A stretch of DNA of 38,265 nt from Sterolibacteriaceae bacterium (GCA_025360425.1 JANYCD010000017.1:1-38265); one strand, 5' to 3'. Shown: positions 19,379 through 28,877, counted from the first letter of the stretch. Notes: generated from the letters alone by a model not told the origin. Numbers and translations: made by a program.

Positions 19379-19666
19379 ATGAACAAAGCGGAACTGATCG
19401 AAATAGCCGCCAAAGAAGCCGACATCAGCAAGGCCGCCGCGGGCAAGGTGTTGGATGCCTTTACTGGCGCGGTAGTTAAAGCCGTGTCCAAGGGCGACAC
19501 CGTCACACTGGTTGGCTTTGGTACTTTCAAATCATCCAAGCGTGCAGCCCGCACCGGCAAGAATCCTCAGACTGGCGCAACGATCAAGATTCCGGCCACC
19601 ACTGTGCCCAAGTTCTCTTCTGGCTCCGGCTTCAAAGCTGCGGTTGCCGGCAAGAAAAAGAAATAA
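19379..19666 (+). CDS. hup: HU-family DNA-binding protein
   Basis: A 95-residue HU nucleoid protein that bends DNA without sequence specificity. Family features are MNKAELIEIAAKEADISKAA at the start, the core VTLVGFGTFKSSKRAARTG, and the DNA-embracing arm GKNPQTGATIKIPA with the intercalating proline. The C-terminus ends in a short lysine run (GKKKK). AAAGGA lies before ATG 19379. IHF subunits differ in the arm and lengths, so HU (HupB type) is preferred. It is monocistronic with its own terminator. Confidence 0.95.
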   Translation: MNKAELIEIAAKEADISKAAAGKVLDAFTGAVVKAVSKGDTVTLVGFGTFKSSKRAARTGKNPQTGATIKIPATTVPKFSSGSGFKAAVAGKKKK

Positions 19667-19698
19667 TTCATTTCTTCGAACGTCACAGATGGCTATGA

Positions 19699-19726
19699 AG
19701 CCCGTCTTTGGACGGGCTATTTTTTG
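19699..19726 (+). terminator. Intrinsic terminator after HU
   Basis: An 8-base stem AGCCCGTC / GACGGGCT with a 4-base loop is followed by ATTTTTTGG. Confidence 0.9.
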
Positions 19727-19743
19727 GGTACTTGTCTCGCATG

Positions 19744-19819
19744 TGGTGCCGACTGTCGGAATCGAACTGACGACCTACCGCTTACAAGGCGGTTGCTCTA
19801 CCAACTGAGCTAAGCCGGC
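19744..19819 (-). tRNA. tRNA-Thr (TGT)
   Basis: A 76-base tRNA with encoded CCA on the minus strand. The acceptor stem GCCGGCT pairs with AGTCGGC (one G:T). The anticodon loop CTTGTAA gives anticodon TGT. The D arm (AGCTCAGTTGGTAGAGC) and T arm (GTTCGATTC) are normal. Confidence 0.96.
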
Positions 19820-19845
19820 GCGTAACAAGACACAAACCGGGCCGA

Positions 19846-19874
19846 ATTATACCGGCCATCCGGCTTTCCGCTAA
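19846..19874 (-). promoter_or_regulatory. Promoter of tRNA-Thr
   Basis: The minus strand has a consensus -10 box TATAAT (19846-19851). A weak -35 box TTAGCG (19869-19874) lies 17 bases away. The tRNA starts 26 bases downstream of the -10 box. Confidence 0.55.
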
Positions 19875-19913
19875 ACTGGCCCTTCGGATTTTTGAGTGCT
19901 GATCTGCGATGCA

Positions 19914-21449
19914 ATGGTTGTTTCGTCAAAGGCAAAGAACTCCAGGCTGAGATTGCTGCTGGTTGACCGCAGCGAGGATGGTCTTTCCATTCTGCGCCAG
20001 CGTCTATCCATATCTGGTCATCGTCCCGACATTGAACAGGTGGGAAACCTGTTCGCGCTTCGTGAACAGCTTGCCATTCAGCGTTGGGATGCGCTGCTTT
20101 GCGCCAGCGCCATTCCCGGACTGTCGCCACACAAGGTTGTTCGCACGATGCGTGACTGCGATCTGGATATTCCCGTTATCGCCCTGACCGACTCTTCACG
20201 CGAACAGCCGGCGATCATTGCGATGAAGGCGGGCGTCCGCGATTGTCTGCGGCGTGACCAACCAGCTCGGCTCGTACTGGTGATTGAGCGCGAAGTACGT
20301 GAAGCACGACAACGTGCCGACCATCGGGCCGTGCTCACGCTTCTGCGAGATAGCGAGGACCGTTTTCGCGGACTGGCGGTCAACCTGCCTGGAATGGTGT
20401 TCCAGCTCGAACGCAATCGCAGTGGGGCACTGCGCTTTCTGTACGTCAGTGAAGGCGGCTACAAATTGATCGGTATCCGGGCACAATTATTGACGTCTTC
20501 TTTTGAAAATTTTTTTGGTGCCATCGAACCGGATGATCGGGCAGCCTTTAAAGCAGCTATCACCGAATCCGCAACGACTTTATCCACCCTCAACTGGGAA
20601 GGCCGCATTCGCGCTCGCAATCGACTCAAACCCCGATGGGTCAACCTTCATTCCGTACCGCAACGTTTCAATGACGGAACCATACATTGGCACGGGATCG
20701 CCAGCGACATTACACGCAGCAAAGAGACCGAGTCAACATTGCGTCGTTCGCGCGAACAACTCTCCGAACTATCCGCATATCTCGAAGCTGCGAAGGAGGA
20801 AGAGCGCGAGAGAATCGCCCGCGACATTCACGATGAATTGGGTAGCCTCCTCGTCGGGATAAAGATCGAAGCGGCACTGTTGGCCGGAAAGTTGCCGAAA
20901 GCGCAGGTTGGTCTGCGTGACAAGCTGCGTTCGATTCAGGCATTGCTCAATCAGGCGATGGGCACTGCGAGCCGCGTAGCACGCGAGTTGCGGCCGGGCA
21001 TTCTCAAGGAATTCGGCTTGCTTGCCGCGCTGGAGAGCCAGGCGGAAGATTTCGCCCAACGTACCGGAATTCCCTGTCGTGTTCACTACGATGAAGTCGT
21101 TGATGTCGACGACCGCACCTCACTCGCGTTATTCCGCATCGTACAAGAGGCGCTCACCAACATTGCCAAGCATGCCCACGCATCGTTGGTCGCACTGCGA
21201 CTGCAGCGCGAAGGTCGACATATCGTTCTCGAAATCCGCGACAATGGCCGTGGCATTTCGGAAGCCGACATGAACAAATCAAAATCCTTCGGCTTGCGTG
21301 GCATCCGTGAAAGATCCCGCAGTCTCAATGGTGAATTCCGCATTGAGCCGTCCGAGCAGGGCGGAGCGCATTTGGTCATTCAGCTGCCACTGAAGCAAAG
21401 CGTTGAATCTGAACGTACTGAAGCAGAACCTCAGCAGAATCTTTTTTAA
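19914..21449 (+). CDS. Sensor histidine kinase (NarL-partner type) with pseudo-receiver and PAS domains
   Basis: A 511-residue soluble kinase. Residues ~10-125 have a receiver-like fold (RLLLVDRSED, VIALTDSS). The phosphoacceptor position reads DALLCASAIPG, with Ala64 in place of Asp, and part of the acidic pocket is lost, so it is probably a non-phosphorylated sensory or docking domain. A PAS domain spans ~145-270. The HisKA_3 H-box ERERIARDIHDELGSLLVG places the phosphorylated His at 306. The ATPase domain has the N-box EALTNIAKHAH, DNGRGIS and FGLRGIRERS. There are no membrane segments, so the signal is cytoplasmic. GTG 19896 is an alternative start; neither has a strong ribosome site. The cognate regulator follows 9 bases downstream. 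Confidence 0.9.
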   Translation: MVVSSKAKNSRLRLLLVDRSEDGLSILRQRLSISGHRPDIEQVGNLFALREQLAIQRWDALLCASAIPGLSPHKVVRTMRDCDLDIPVIALTDSSREQPAIIAMKAGVRDCLRRDQPARLVLVIEREVREARQRADHRAVLTLLRDSEDRFRGLAVNLPGMVFQLERNRSGALRFLYVSEGGYKLIGIRAQLLTSSFENFFGAIEPDDRAAFKAAITESATTLSTLNWEGRIRARNRLKPRWVNLHSVPQRFNDGTIHWHGIASDITRSKETESTLRRSREQLSELSAYLEAAKEEERERIARDIHDELGSLLVGIKIEAALLAGKLPKAQVGLRDKLRSIQALLNQAMGTASRVARELRPGILKEFGLLAALESQAEDFAQRTGIPCRVHYDEVVDVDDRTSLALFRIVQEALTNIAKHAHASLVALRLQREGRHIVLEIRDNGRGISEADMNKSKSFGLRGIRERSRSLNGEFRIEPSEQGGAHLVIQLPLKQSVESERTEAEPQQNLF

Positions 21450-21458
21450 GATCTCCCC

Positions 21459-22097
21459 ATGGCCCGAAAAATCCACGTTCTGATTGCCGATGATCATGCC
21501 ATCGTGCGACAAGGTCTGAAACAGATTCTTTCCGAGACCGAGGACCTCGTCGTCGCCGGCGAGGCCGAGGATGGGGTCGAGGCATTGCGTCTGGCACGTC
21601 ATCAGCGCTGGGATGTGTTCCTGCTTGATGTGTCGATGCCCAATCGCAATGGTATCGACACACTAAAACAACTCAAGAAGGAGTTCCCTCGTCTGCCGGT
21701 GCTGATCCTCAGCATGCATCCGGAGGAGCACTACGCGGTGCGCGCCATCAAATCCGGCGCAGCAGGCTACCTGACCAAACAAAGCGCGCCTGAACTTCTG
21801 GTGACTGCGATACGGCAAGTGGCAGGCGGCAAACGATTCATCAGTCCGACGCTGGCAGAACATCTCGCAGCGGCAATCTCCGATGATGGTGAAAAACTGC
21901 CGCACGAGCGCATCACGGACCGCGAATATCAGGTGTTGTCGCGTATTTCGTCGGGCAAAACGATTACGCAGATTGCCGATGAGTTAAGTCTCAGTGTCAA
22001 GACGGTCAGCGAATACCGCAAACGACTGCTGGAAAAAATGCGCCTCGAAACCACGGCAGAATTGATTCGCTATGGGGTCGAGCATGGCTTGGCGTAG
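21459..22097 (+). CDS. NarL/FixJ-family response regulator
   Basis: A 212-residue transcription factor partner of the upstream kinase. The receiver (1-120) has acidic D11/D12, phosphoacceptor D57 (DVFLLDVSMP) and Lys in GAAGYLTKQ. A LuxR-type helix-turn-helix occupies ~148-207 (ITDREYQVLSRISSGKTITQ, then LSVKTVSEYRKRLLEKM). It is complete, unlike the kinase's receiver. It starts 9 bases after the kinase stop, so the two form an operon. fliT follows 142 bases later and flhDC lies downstream. This suggests, but does not prove, a motility-related role. The target promoters are unknown. Confidence 0.93.
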   Translation: MARKIHVLIADDHAIVRQGLKQILSETEDLVVAGEAEDGVEALRLARHQRWDVFLLDVSMPNRNGIDTLKQLKKEFPRLPVLILSMHPEEHYAVRAIKSGAAGYLTKQSAPELLVTAIRQVAGGKRFISPTLAEHLAAAISDDGEKLPHERITDREYQVLSRISSGKTITQIADELSLSVKTVSEYRKRLLEKMRLETTAELIRYGVEHGLA

Positions 22098-22165
22098 TAG
22101 ATATCTTTAATATTCATTAAATACAATAGGTTAATAGAAATCCCAACAATTGCAATGGATTCTCA

Positions 22166-22186
22166 CCCCGGTGGAAAAGACCGGGG
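22166..22186 (+). other. Hairpin in the leader of fliT
   Basis: CCCCGGT (22166-22172) pairs with ACCGGGG (22180-22186) around a GGAAAAG loop. There is no T tract. It lies between the response regulator and fliT, so it could be a transcript-stabilising or leader structure. Function unknown. Confidence 0.4.
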
Positions 22187-22239
22187 AACCTGCCGTTCTT
22201 TCGGGGAATTGGCGCGGCCTTGGCCGGTACCATGTTCCC

Positions 22240-22563
22240 ATGCCCACCCAAATTGAAATCTACGAAGAAATGAGCACGCTCTCAATGCGCATGGTTGAAG
22301 CAGCCCATGCGCATGATTGGGAACGCCTGGTTGGGCTTGAGAAATCGGTTGCCGCGTTGCGCAGCAAACTCCCGAAAGAGGAAGATAACGCAGCCTTGTC
22401 TCAGTCCGAGCTGAACCATAAACGTGAACTGATCCAGGGCATTCTGGAAAATGATGCGAATGTCAGAACCTGTACGGAACCATGGATGGAACAGTTGCGC
22501 AAATTTCTCGGCAATGGCAACAGGCGCAAACGCATGAAGACAGCCTACAGCGTCGATAGCTGA
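22240..22563 (+). CDS. fliT: Flagellar protein FliT
   Basis: A 107-residue, mostly helical protein matching betaproteobacterial FliT. Family-like segments are IYEEMSTLSMRMVEAAHAHD, WERLVGLEKSV and TEPWMEQLRKFL. FliT is the export chaperone of the filament cap FliD. In Salmonella it also binds FlhDC and blocks its promoter binding. Start 22240 is chosen because the protein character begins at MPTQIEIYEE. The frame is open back to an ATG at 22150, but that extension would translate the hairpin leader and has no FliT-like sequence. No clear ribosome site precedes 22240. No other fli genes are adjacent, so fliT is separated from the usual fliD-fliS-fliT block in this window. Confidence 0.75.
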   Translation: MPTQIEIYEEMSTLSMRMVEAAHAHDWERLVGLEKSVAALRSKLPKEEDNAALSQSELNHKRELIQGILENDANVRTCTEPWMEQLRKFLGNGNRRKRMKTAYSVDS

Positions 22564-22586
22564 CGGATCCACGCCGTATCTATAAT
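22560..22586 (+). promoter_or_regulatory. Candidate promoter of parE
   Basis: A perfect -10 box TATAAT (22581-22586) is preceded by CTGACG (22560-22565), with a short 15-base spacer. The leader to parE would be about 125 bases. Confidence 0.4.
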
Positions 22587-22717
22587 GCGGCCTGACTTTA
22601 CTCACACAAGATAATGAAGGCAGTCAAACCCACTGCGGCTGTTCCAGTGCGACAGGGGAATGCCTCTCCTCCACGCTGCTCCGTCGAGGCTTATCTTCAG
22701 GAAAACAACCTTTACCC

Positions 22718-24703
22718 ATGAGCAACAACCGTTACGACGAATCTTCTTTCCGTGTCCTCAAAGGGCTGGAGCCGGTACGCGAGCGTCCGGGCATGTATAC
22801 CCGGACCGATTCTCCAGCGCACATCATCCAGGAGGTCATCGACAACGCTGCCGATGAAGCTCTGGGTGGTTACGCAGCCAGTATTCATGTGCTGCTCCAT
22901 CTTGATGGTTCCGTCTCGGTCACTGATGATGGGCGCGGGATTCCGGTCGGGCCACACCCGGAAGAAAAGGTAGCGGTAGTCGTACTCGCCTTTACCCGGC
23001 TCCATGCCGGAGGCAAGTTCGACAAGCGTTCCGGGAAATCCGCATATGCATTTTCAGGCGGGTTGCATGGCGTTGGGGTGGCGGTCACCAACGCACTGTC
23101 TACCAAGGTGTCGGTCGAAGTGCGTCGTGACGGAAAAATCTGGTCGGTCGACTTTGCCGATGGCGGGGAGAAAGTCAGCGAGCTGAAGGCCATCGGCAAT
23201 TGTGGTCGCGTCAGCGGTACCCGTGTGCGCGTGTGGCCAGACCCGAAGTACTTTGATTCTGCAAAGGTGCCGGCGGCCGAATTGGAGCGTCTGCTGCGCT
23301 CGAAAGCCGTGCTGTTACCTGGAGTCAAAGTATTCCTCGACATCGAGCAAACCGATGGCACCACGCTGACGCGCACCTGGTCATACCCGGATGGGCTGAC
23401 CGGATACCTGGCCGAACTGGCGGGCGATAGCGAGCCGGCCGCACCGATCTATGCCGCGGAAAAATATGCCGGTAACAATGATAGCGATTTTGCCGAAGGT
23501 GAAGGCGCCGCCTGGGTCCTTGGATGGTTTGCAGAAGCGATAGCATCGGAGTCCTACGTAAATCTGATACCTACCGTTGCCGGCGGCATGCATGAGTCAG
23601 GTTTGCGCGCCGGAGTATTCGATGCGGTCAAATCTTTTGTCGAACACCACGCATTGCTGCCGCGTGGCATCAAACTGCAACAGGATGACGTCTGTGGAAA
23701 GATGGCATTTGTCCTCTCCGCACGCCTGCTCGACCCCCAGTTTCAGGGACAGGTAAAGGAAAAACTCAACTCGCGCGAAGCAGTGAAACTGGTCTCGGGC
23801 GTAGTGCGCGATCCTTTTGAAATCTGGCTCAATCAGCATGTGGACGCGGGCAAGGCGATTGCCGAAATGGCAATCAGGCAGGCACTGGCGCGGCAGAAGA
23901 ACGCACAAAAAGTTGAGAAACGAAAGCAGTCCGGCGTTGCCGTGCTGCCGGGTAAGCTCTCCGACTGCGAATCCACCGACATCACCGAAAACGAGTTGTT
24001 TCTGGTGGAGGGCGACTCGGCCGGTGGCTCTGCCAAAATGGCGCGCAACAAGGAAACACAGGCCATCCTCCCGCTGCGCGGCAAGGTACAAAACGCGTGG
24101 GAAATCGAACCGGGCAGATTGCTTGCCAACGCCGAAATTCATGACATCGCGGTCGCCCTCGGGGTGGACCATCATGGTCCGGATGTTGAAGGACAAAGCG
24201 ACGCCGATCTTTCGGGGTTGCGATACGGCAAGATCGTGATCATGTCCGATGCCGATGTTGATGGCGCTCACATTCAGACGCTTCTGCTGACACTTTTCTA
24301 CCGTCACTTTCCGGCATTGATTGCACGCGGCCATGTTTACATCGCGCAGCCGCCGCTTTATCGCATCGATGTCCCTGCACAGGGTAAGAAGCGCCCGGCG
24401 CGACGGCTCTATGCGCTCGATGATGGAGAGCTGTCCGCGATCCGCGATCGCCTCACGAAAGAAGGATTCAAGCCGGAGCAGATCGAAATGGGACGCTTCA
24501 AGGGTCTGGGCGAAATGAACCCGGGGCAGTTGCGCGAAACAGCGATGGACCCTGCCACTCGCCGTGTGCTCCCGGTTGTTGCGCCACCGGACGCCGGTGG
24601 CGCAACGTTGAAGCTGTTTAATCTTTTGATGGGCAAAGGCGAAGCGTCAGGCCGTCGCGCCTGGATGGAAGAAAAAGGGCATTTGGTTGACGCAGATATT
24701 TGA
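22718..24703 (+). CDS. parE: DNA topoisomerase IV subunit B
   Basis: A 661-residue ATPase subunit of topoisomerase IV, which decatenates daughter chromosomes together with ParC. The GHKL ATPase domain has [24 protein letters not shown] and [16 protein letters not shown]. The Toprim domain has EGDSAGGSA (Glu431), LRGKVQNAW and [10 protein letters not shown] (Asp511, Asp513). The C-terminal [20 protein letters not shown] is conserved. The shorter length and the ParE-style signature distinguish it from GyrB (~800 residues). The start has only a distant AGGA. parC begins 10 bases after the stop, so parE-parC form one transcription unit. Confidence 0.96.
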   Translation: MSNNRYDESSFRVLKGLEPVRERPGMYTRTDSPAHIIQEVIDNAADEALGGYAASIHVLLHLDGSVSVTDDGRGIPVGPHPEEKVAVVVLAFTRLHAGGKFDKRSGKSAYAFSGGLHGVGVAVTNALSTKVSVEVRRDGKIWSVDFADGGEKVSELKAIGNCGRVSGTRVRVWPDPKYFDSAKVPAAELERLLRSKAVLLPGVKVFLDIEQTDGTTLTRTWSYPDGLTGYLAELAGDSEPAAPIYAAEKYAGNNDSDFAEGEGAAWVLGWFAEAIASESYVNLIPTVAGGMHESGLRAGVFDAVKSFVEHHALLPRGIKLQQDDVCGKMAFVLSARLLDPQFQGQVKEKLNSREAVKLVSGVVRDPFEIWLNQHVDAGKAIAEMAIRQALARQKNAQKVEKRKQSGVAVLPGKLSDCESTDITENELFLVEGDSAGGSAKMARNKETQAILPLRGKVQNAWEIEPGRLLANAEIHDIAVALGVDHHGPDVEGQSDADLSGLRYGKIVIMSDADVDGAHIQTLLLTLFYRHFPALIARGHVYIAQPPLYRIDVPAQGKKRPARRLYALDDGELSAIRDRLTKEGFKPEQIEMGRFKGLGEMNPGQLRETAMDPATRRVLPVVAPPDAGGATLKLFNLLMGKGEASGRRAWMEEKGHLVDADI

Positions 24704-24713
24704 AGTGAGCGAA

Positions 24714-27044
24714 ATGAATCAGGAAACACCCGACTTGTTCGACGCCATGCAACCGCCTCCATCGGGCCCTCCGCCTGTGGCATTCGATGACAGCAATTCC
24801 TTGCCGCTCGATGCTTACGCCGAGCGCGCCTACTTATCCTATGCGATGAGTGTGGTGCGATCCCGCGCCCTGCCTCAGGTGGAAGACGGGATGAAGCCGG
24901 TGCAGCGGCGCATTCTGTTTGCAATGAACGAAATGCGCCTGGCTGCCACTGCCAAACACGTCAAGAGCGCGCGCGTGGTCGGCGATGTGATCGGCAAATA
25001 TCACCCGCATGGCGACACCAGTGTCTATGACGCGATGGTGCGCGTAGCTCAAGATTTCTCGCTGCGCTATCCGCTGGTCGACGGTCAGGGCAACTTCGGT
25101 TCACGTGACGGTGATGGTGCGGCGGCAATGCGTTACACCGAGTGTCGCCTGACGCCAATCGCCTCACTGCTCCTGTCAGAAATCGATCGCGGCACGGTCG
25201 ACTTCTCACCCAATTACGACGGCGCATTTCAGGAGCCAACCCTGCTTCCGGCACGCCTGCCGATTGTTCTGCTCAATGGGGCATCGGGTATTGCAGTGGG
25301 CATGGCGACCGAAATTCCGCCGCACAATCTGAGTGAAGTGGCTGAAGCCGCAAGATTCTTGATCAAGAAACCCGAGTCGTCACTTGAAGAGGTGTTGTCG
25401 CTGATGCCGGGGCCGGATTTTCCTGGCGGCGGACACCTGATCTCCCCTCCAGGCGATATCAGCGAGATTTATTCAGGTGGCCGTGGCAGCCTGCGCATGC
25501 GCGCGCGCTGGCGCATCGAAGAACTGGCGCGCGGCCAATGGCGAGTGATTGTGTACGAACTTCCGCATGGCGTATCGACCTCGCAGGTACTTTCTGAAAT
25601 CGAGGTACTGACCAATCCGCAGCCCAAGACGGGCAAAAAGGACGTCTCCCAGGAACAGAAAAATCTCAAACAGCTGGTGCTCGGAGTACTTGAAACCGTG
25701 CGCGATGAATCCAGTGACAAAGCGGCGATACGCATTGTGCTGGAACCACGCTCGTCACGCATCTCGCAGGACGAGTTCATGGCGGTGCTGCTGGCCCACA
25801 CCAGCCTTGAGGCCAGCGTATCGGCAAACTTCACCATGATCGGCTGCAATGGCCGGCCGCAGCAAAAGACGCTGCTGCAGGTACTGCATGAATGGATAGG
25901 CTTCCGCTTCGCCACAGTTGAACGCCGCACCCGGCACCGACTGTCGGAAGTCGAACGACGCTTGCACATCCTTGAAGGTCGCATGATCGTATTCCTGCGT
26001 ATCGAGGAGGTGATCCGCGTGATTCGCGCAGCCGACGAGCCAAAGGCCGAACTGATGGAAAGCTTTGCATTGAGCGAAGCCCAAGCCGAGGACATCCTGG
26101 AAATCCGCCTGCGGCAATTGGCGCGACTCGAAGGGATACGGATTGAGAAAGAGCTCGGGGAACTGAAAGAAGAGCGCGGAAACCTTCTCAACCTGCTTGG
26201 TGACCGCAAGGAATTGACGCGCGTGATCCTGAAGGAGATCGCTGACGACGCAAAGCAGTTTGGTGACTCGCGCCGTACCTTGATTGAAGCCGTAGCGCCC
26301 ACCGCGTCTGCGGCGATTGTGATTCCCGACGAGCCGGTGACCGTGATCCTTTCAATGAACGGCTGGGCACGCACGCGTCAGGGACATGGTATAGACCCGG
26401 CCACGATCACATACAAAAACGGGGACTCCCCATTTCTGGTCGCCGAATCGCGCACCGTCTGGCCGCTGGTTTTGCTCGACAACAATGGCCGCGCCTACAG
26501 CGTGCGTGCCGCTGACTTGCCAGGCGGACGCGGTGACGGCGTACCTGTTGCAACGTTGATTGAATTGCAGAACGGAGGCAAAGTTGTACAGGCAATCTCC
26601 GATGCACCCGAAGCCAAATACCTGTTTGCCAATTCAGGCGGCTATGGGTTCATTGCGACGTTGACGGATGTCATGTCGCGCAACAAATCCGGCAAGACCT
26701 TCATGTCCCTTGAAGCCGCAGAATTGCCGCTGCGTCCATCGCGCGCCGGTGGTGAAATTCTCGCCGCCATTTCAAAGAATGGCAGGCTGCTGGTGTTCGC
26801 GGCGGAAGAAATGAAAGAGATGGCAAAGGGACGCGGCCTGGTGATCATGGATCTCGATCGCAACGACGCATTGGCTGGCGCCGCAATTACGACCAAGGAA
26901 AGAGTTGTGATCGAGGGCGCAGGTCGTGCCGGCAAGCTCGCTGAATTTGTCATTACCGGCAAGGAGATCGTGCAATTCCGTGGTGCACGGGCACGCAAGG
27001 GGCATGTGATCGCTGCGCGAATCAAACCCGCAGCAATTCGCTAA
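24714..27044 (+). CDS. parC: DNA topoisomerase IV subunit A
   Basis: A 776-residue DNA-cleaving subunit of topoisomerase IV. The winged-helix cleavage domain has [20 protein letters not shown]. The quinolone-pocket segment is [12 protein letters not shown], with Thr102 and Asp106 at the E. coli Ser80/Glu84 positions. The catalytic Tyr141 is in [10 protein letters not shown]. Coiled-coil segments follow (residues ~390-500), then a short C-terminal beta-propeller-like domain with repeated G-R-G motifs ([25 protein letters not shown]). ATG 24714 is preferred; an in-frame TTG at 24687 lies inside parE. It converges with flhC with only 38 bases between and no clear terminator. Confidence 0.96.
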   Translation: MNQETPDLFDAMQPPPSGPPPVAFDDSNSLPLDAYAERAYLSYAMSVVRSRALPQVEDGMKPVQRRILFAMNEMRLAATAKHVKSARVVGDVIGKYHPHGDTSVYDAMVRVAQDFSLRYPLVDGQGNFGSRDGDGAAAMRYTECRLTPIASLLLSEIDRGTVDFSPNYDGAFQEPTLLPARLPIVLLNGASGIAVGMATEIPPHNLSEVAEAARFLIKKPESSLEEVLSLMPGPDFPGGGHLISPPGDISEIYSGGRGSLRMRARWRIEELARGQWRVIVYELPHGVSTSQVLSEIEVLTNPQPKTGKKDVSQEQKNLKQLVLGVLETVRDESSDKAAIRIVLEPRSSRISQDEFMAVLLAHTSLEASVSANFTMIGCNGRPQQKTLLQVLHEWIGFRFATVERRTRHRLSEVERRLHILEGRMIVFLRIEEVIRVIRAADEPKAELMESFALSEAQAEDILEIRLRQLARLEGIRIEKELGELKEERGNLLNLLGDRKELTRVILKEIADDAKQFGDSRRTLIEAVAPTASAAIVIPDEPVTVILSMNGWARTRQGHGIDPATITYKNGDSPFLVAESRTVWPLVLLDNNGRAYSVRAADLPGGRGDGVPVATLIELQNGGKVVQAISDAPEAKYLFANSGGYGFIATLTDVMSRNKSGKTFMSLEAAELPLRPSRAGGEILAAISKNGRLLVFAAEEMKEMAKGRGLVIMDLDRNDALAGAAITTKERVVIEGAGRAGKLAEFVITGKEIVQFRGARARKGHVIAARIKPAAIR

Positions 27045-27082
27045 CGGCAGTTGAGTCTTTAATGTCAGCGGGTGCGAGGACT

Positions 27083-27622
27083 TCAGGCCGCAGCGGCGGC
27101 CAGCGATGCCTTGCGGGTCTTGCCGGCGCGGGCCGGCATATGGCACAGGCCACAAACGTAGCCCTTGGTCGGATTGTAGGCGTGCGCGACAAACTCGCCG
27201 CCGCACTCCTTACAAGTGGCCATCTGCAACATTTTTGCTTCGAAAAACCGCACCATGGTCCAGGCTCGCGTCAGGGACAGCACGGTATCCATTCCACCGC
27301 GCTGGATCTGGTCAAGATACATGCGGTACGCCTTGATGATCAATTCCAGACCACGCAACTGCGTATGCTTTTCGAAGAACCGGTAATAGGCGGAAAACAG
27401 CGAGGCATGAATATTCGGCTGCCAGGTCATGAACCAGTCCGTCGAAAACGGCAGCATGCCCTTGGGCGGAGATTCGCCCCTGACTTCCTTGTAAAGTTTG
27501 AGCAAGCGCTCGCGCGACAACTTGGTCTCGACTTCGAGCAATTGCAGACGGGCGCCGAGTTCGATCAACTCGATGGCAAGACGAATATCTCTCGCCTCGG
27601 AGATGACTGATTTATTGCGCAT
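27083..27622 (-). CDS. flhC: Flagellar master regulator subunit FlhC
   Basis: A 179-residue FlhC, which with FlhD forms the FlhD4C2 activator of class-2 flagellar genes. The N-terminal helices (RDIRLAIELIELGARLQLLE, LYKEVRGESPPKGMLPFS) fit the family. The zinc site is complete with Cys137, 140, 157 and 160 (CKEC and CGLC). The C-terminus ends in an Ala run after a basic patch. It starts 15 bases after flhD ends, on the same strand, as the second gene of an operon. The order flhD-flhC is the classical one. Other flagellar genes apart from fliT are outside the window. Confidence 0.96.
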   Translation of the reverse strand: MRNKSVISEARDIRLAIELIELGARLQLLEVETKLSRERLLKLYKEVRGESPPKGMLPFSTDWFMTWQPNIHASLFSAYYRFFEKHTQLRGLELIIKAYRMYLDQIQRGGMDTVLSLTRAWTMVRFFEAKMLQMATCKECGGEFVAHAYNPTKGYVCGLCHMPARAGKTRKASLAAAAA

Positions 27623-27637
27623 GGAAAACTCCGGTGT

Positions 27638-27955
27638 TCAAACGACGGATTCGACGGGCTTGCCGGTGGCGAGTATCGCCGCATGCACATGGCCGACCCC
27701 GCGCTCCCGCTCATGATTGGCGAGGAGATTGAGCAGCAGGGTATCGTCGAAGCGGAAGCTGCATATCAGCATGTCCGAACTGGCCATCTTCAGCACTTGG
27801 CCCGGGGTCAGGCTGTCCAGAATGTCTGCGATTTCCTCGCTGATGCCGAGTCTGAATATCGCACCCTCCCGGTCCGAGCGAATCAGGTGTTGCGCCAACA
27901 TCAAATAGGCCAGATTGACTTCCTTGATGTCGCCGTAGATATCCGCTGCTTTCAT
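27638..27955 (-). CDS. flhD: Flagellar master regulator subunit FlhD
   Basis: A 105-residue FlhD, the small partner of FlhC. Core sequence: IKEVNLAYLMLAQHLIRSDR, FRLGISEEIADILDSLTPGQ and MLICSFRFDD. Start 27955 is fixed by AAGGAG 7 bases upstream; the frame stays open to 27988, but that start has no such signal. A long AT-rich upstream region (27956-28331) with an inverted repeat at 28079-28097 probably carries its regulated promoter. Confidence 0.95.
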   Translation of the reverse strand: MKAADIYGDIKEVNLAYLMLAQHLIRSDREGAIFRLGISEEIADILDSLTPGQVLKMASSDMLICSFRFDDTLLLNLLANHERERGVGHVHAAILATGKPVESVV

Positions 27956-28331
27956 AATGCGCTCCTTGATAGATCGCTCATAAACCATTGAGACTGCATG
28001 TGCATTCTGGTTTAGTGTGGTCCACAGGGCCAGTCACGGACAACGGAATTTCGTGCCGGATAATTCAGCAATATTTTGTAGGAAAAACCCTTACCTAAAT
28101 GGGCTAAATAATTGATTGGGTTTAGAAAATTCGTGTAATTTTTGCGTACTCCCGAATTTTGCCAATTTTGTTTAGTGGATCTCAGGCAACAAAAAGCCGC
28201 TATTCCCGGTGTCTGAGTAAAAACTTTTCAGGCATGGCGAAAGTAAAGATCATTTATGATAAATGTTTGCGGGATTGTGAATTCATTGCGCTTCATCGCG
28301 TCTGAATCGCTGGGTTAGAATTGACCTACTC
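27956..28331. other. Long AT-rich intergenic region between flhD and the Nudix gene
   Basis: 376 bases with no gene, clearly richer in A and T than the surroundings, holding divergent regulatory regions. Besides the operator candidate it contains AT-rich runs (for example around 28095-28170). A TAGAAT box at 28316-28321 is a possible -10 for the Nudix gene, only 10 bases before its ATG. No firm flhDC promoter could be assigned. Confidence 0.6.
28079..28097. promoter_or_regulatory. Candidate NarL/BvgA-type operator upstream of flhDC
   Basis: TAGGAAA-N5-TTACCTA is an inverted repeat of heptads matching in 6 of 7 positions. It lies about 125 bases upstream of the flhD start. NarL/FixJ regulators such as BvgA bind inverted heptads of the TTTCCTA type. 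The regulator is not proven. Confidence 0.4.
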
Positions 28332-28877
28332 ATGGATCCGGCGATAAATTTTTGCTGTACTTGCGGCAGCGCAACTTCACTTCAGGTGCCCGATGGCGAT
28401 TCACTGCTACGGCAAGTGTGCACCGCCTGCGGCGTCATCCACTATCGCAACCCCCGACTGGTCGTTGGTACCCTGCCGGTTTGGGAAGACAAGGTTTTGC
28501 TCTGTCGTCGCGCCATTGAACCGCGCCACGGCAAGTGGACGCTGCCGGCCGGCTTCATGGAAAACGACGAAACCGTCGCCCAGGGCGCCATGCGTGAAAC
28601 CGTTGAGGAAGCCAACGCCAACATTGATCTCGGCGAAATGTTCACCCTGATCAGCCTGCCCCACATCTGCCAGGTTCACGTGTTCTATCGCGCCAGACTG
28701 CTCGATCAGGAGTTTTCGCCCGGCGTCGAAACGCTTGAGACTGGACTGTTTCGCGAAGAAGATATTCCCTGGAACGAAATCGCGTTCCGTACCGTCACCC
28801 AAACGCTCAAGCATTATTTCGCCGACCGCGTCGCTGGAAATTTTCAGTTTCATACCGGGGAGATTCTTCCGCCCTAG
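28332..28877 (+). CDS. Nudix hydrolase with N-terminal zinc ribbon
   Basis: A 181-residue Nudix pyrophosphohydrolase. Residues 8-33 form a zinc ribbon (C8-x2-C11 and C30-x2-C33) of the kind found in NADH pyrophosphatases and related Nudix proteins. The Nudix box spans G74 to about A96: GFMENDE, then RETVEEANA, with catalytic R88-E89 and E92-E93. The usual Gly near the end of the box is replaced (EEANA). The substrate (NAD(H), ADP-ribose or another nucleotide diphosphate) cannot be set. It is too short for NudC. It converges with the TonB-like gene 28 bases downstream. Confidence 0.9.
   Translation: MDPAINFCCTCGSATSLQVPDGDSLLRQVCTACGVIHYRNPRLVVGTLPVWEDKVLLCRRAIEPRHGKWTLPAGFMENDETVAQGAMRETVEEANANIDLGEMFTLISLPHICQVHVFYRARLLDQEFSPGVETLETGLFREEDIPWNEIAFRTVTQTLKHYFADRVAGNFQFHTGEILPP

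Noticed and set aside
24921..25035. Quinolone-resistance change in ParC (Thr102 at the Ser80 position)
   Set aside because: Thr at this site can be natural in some lineages; a resistance claim would need comparison with susceptible relatives.
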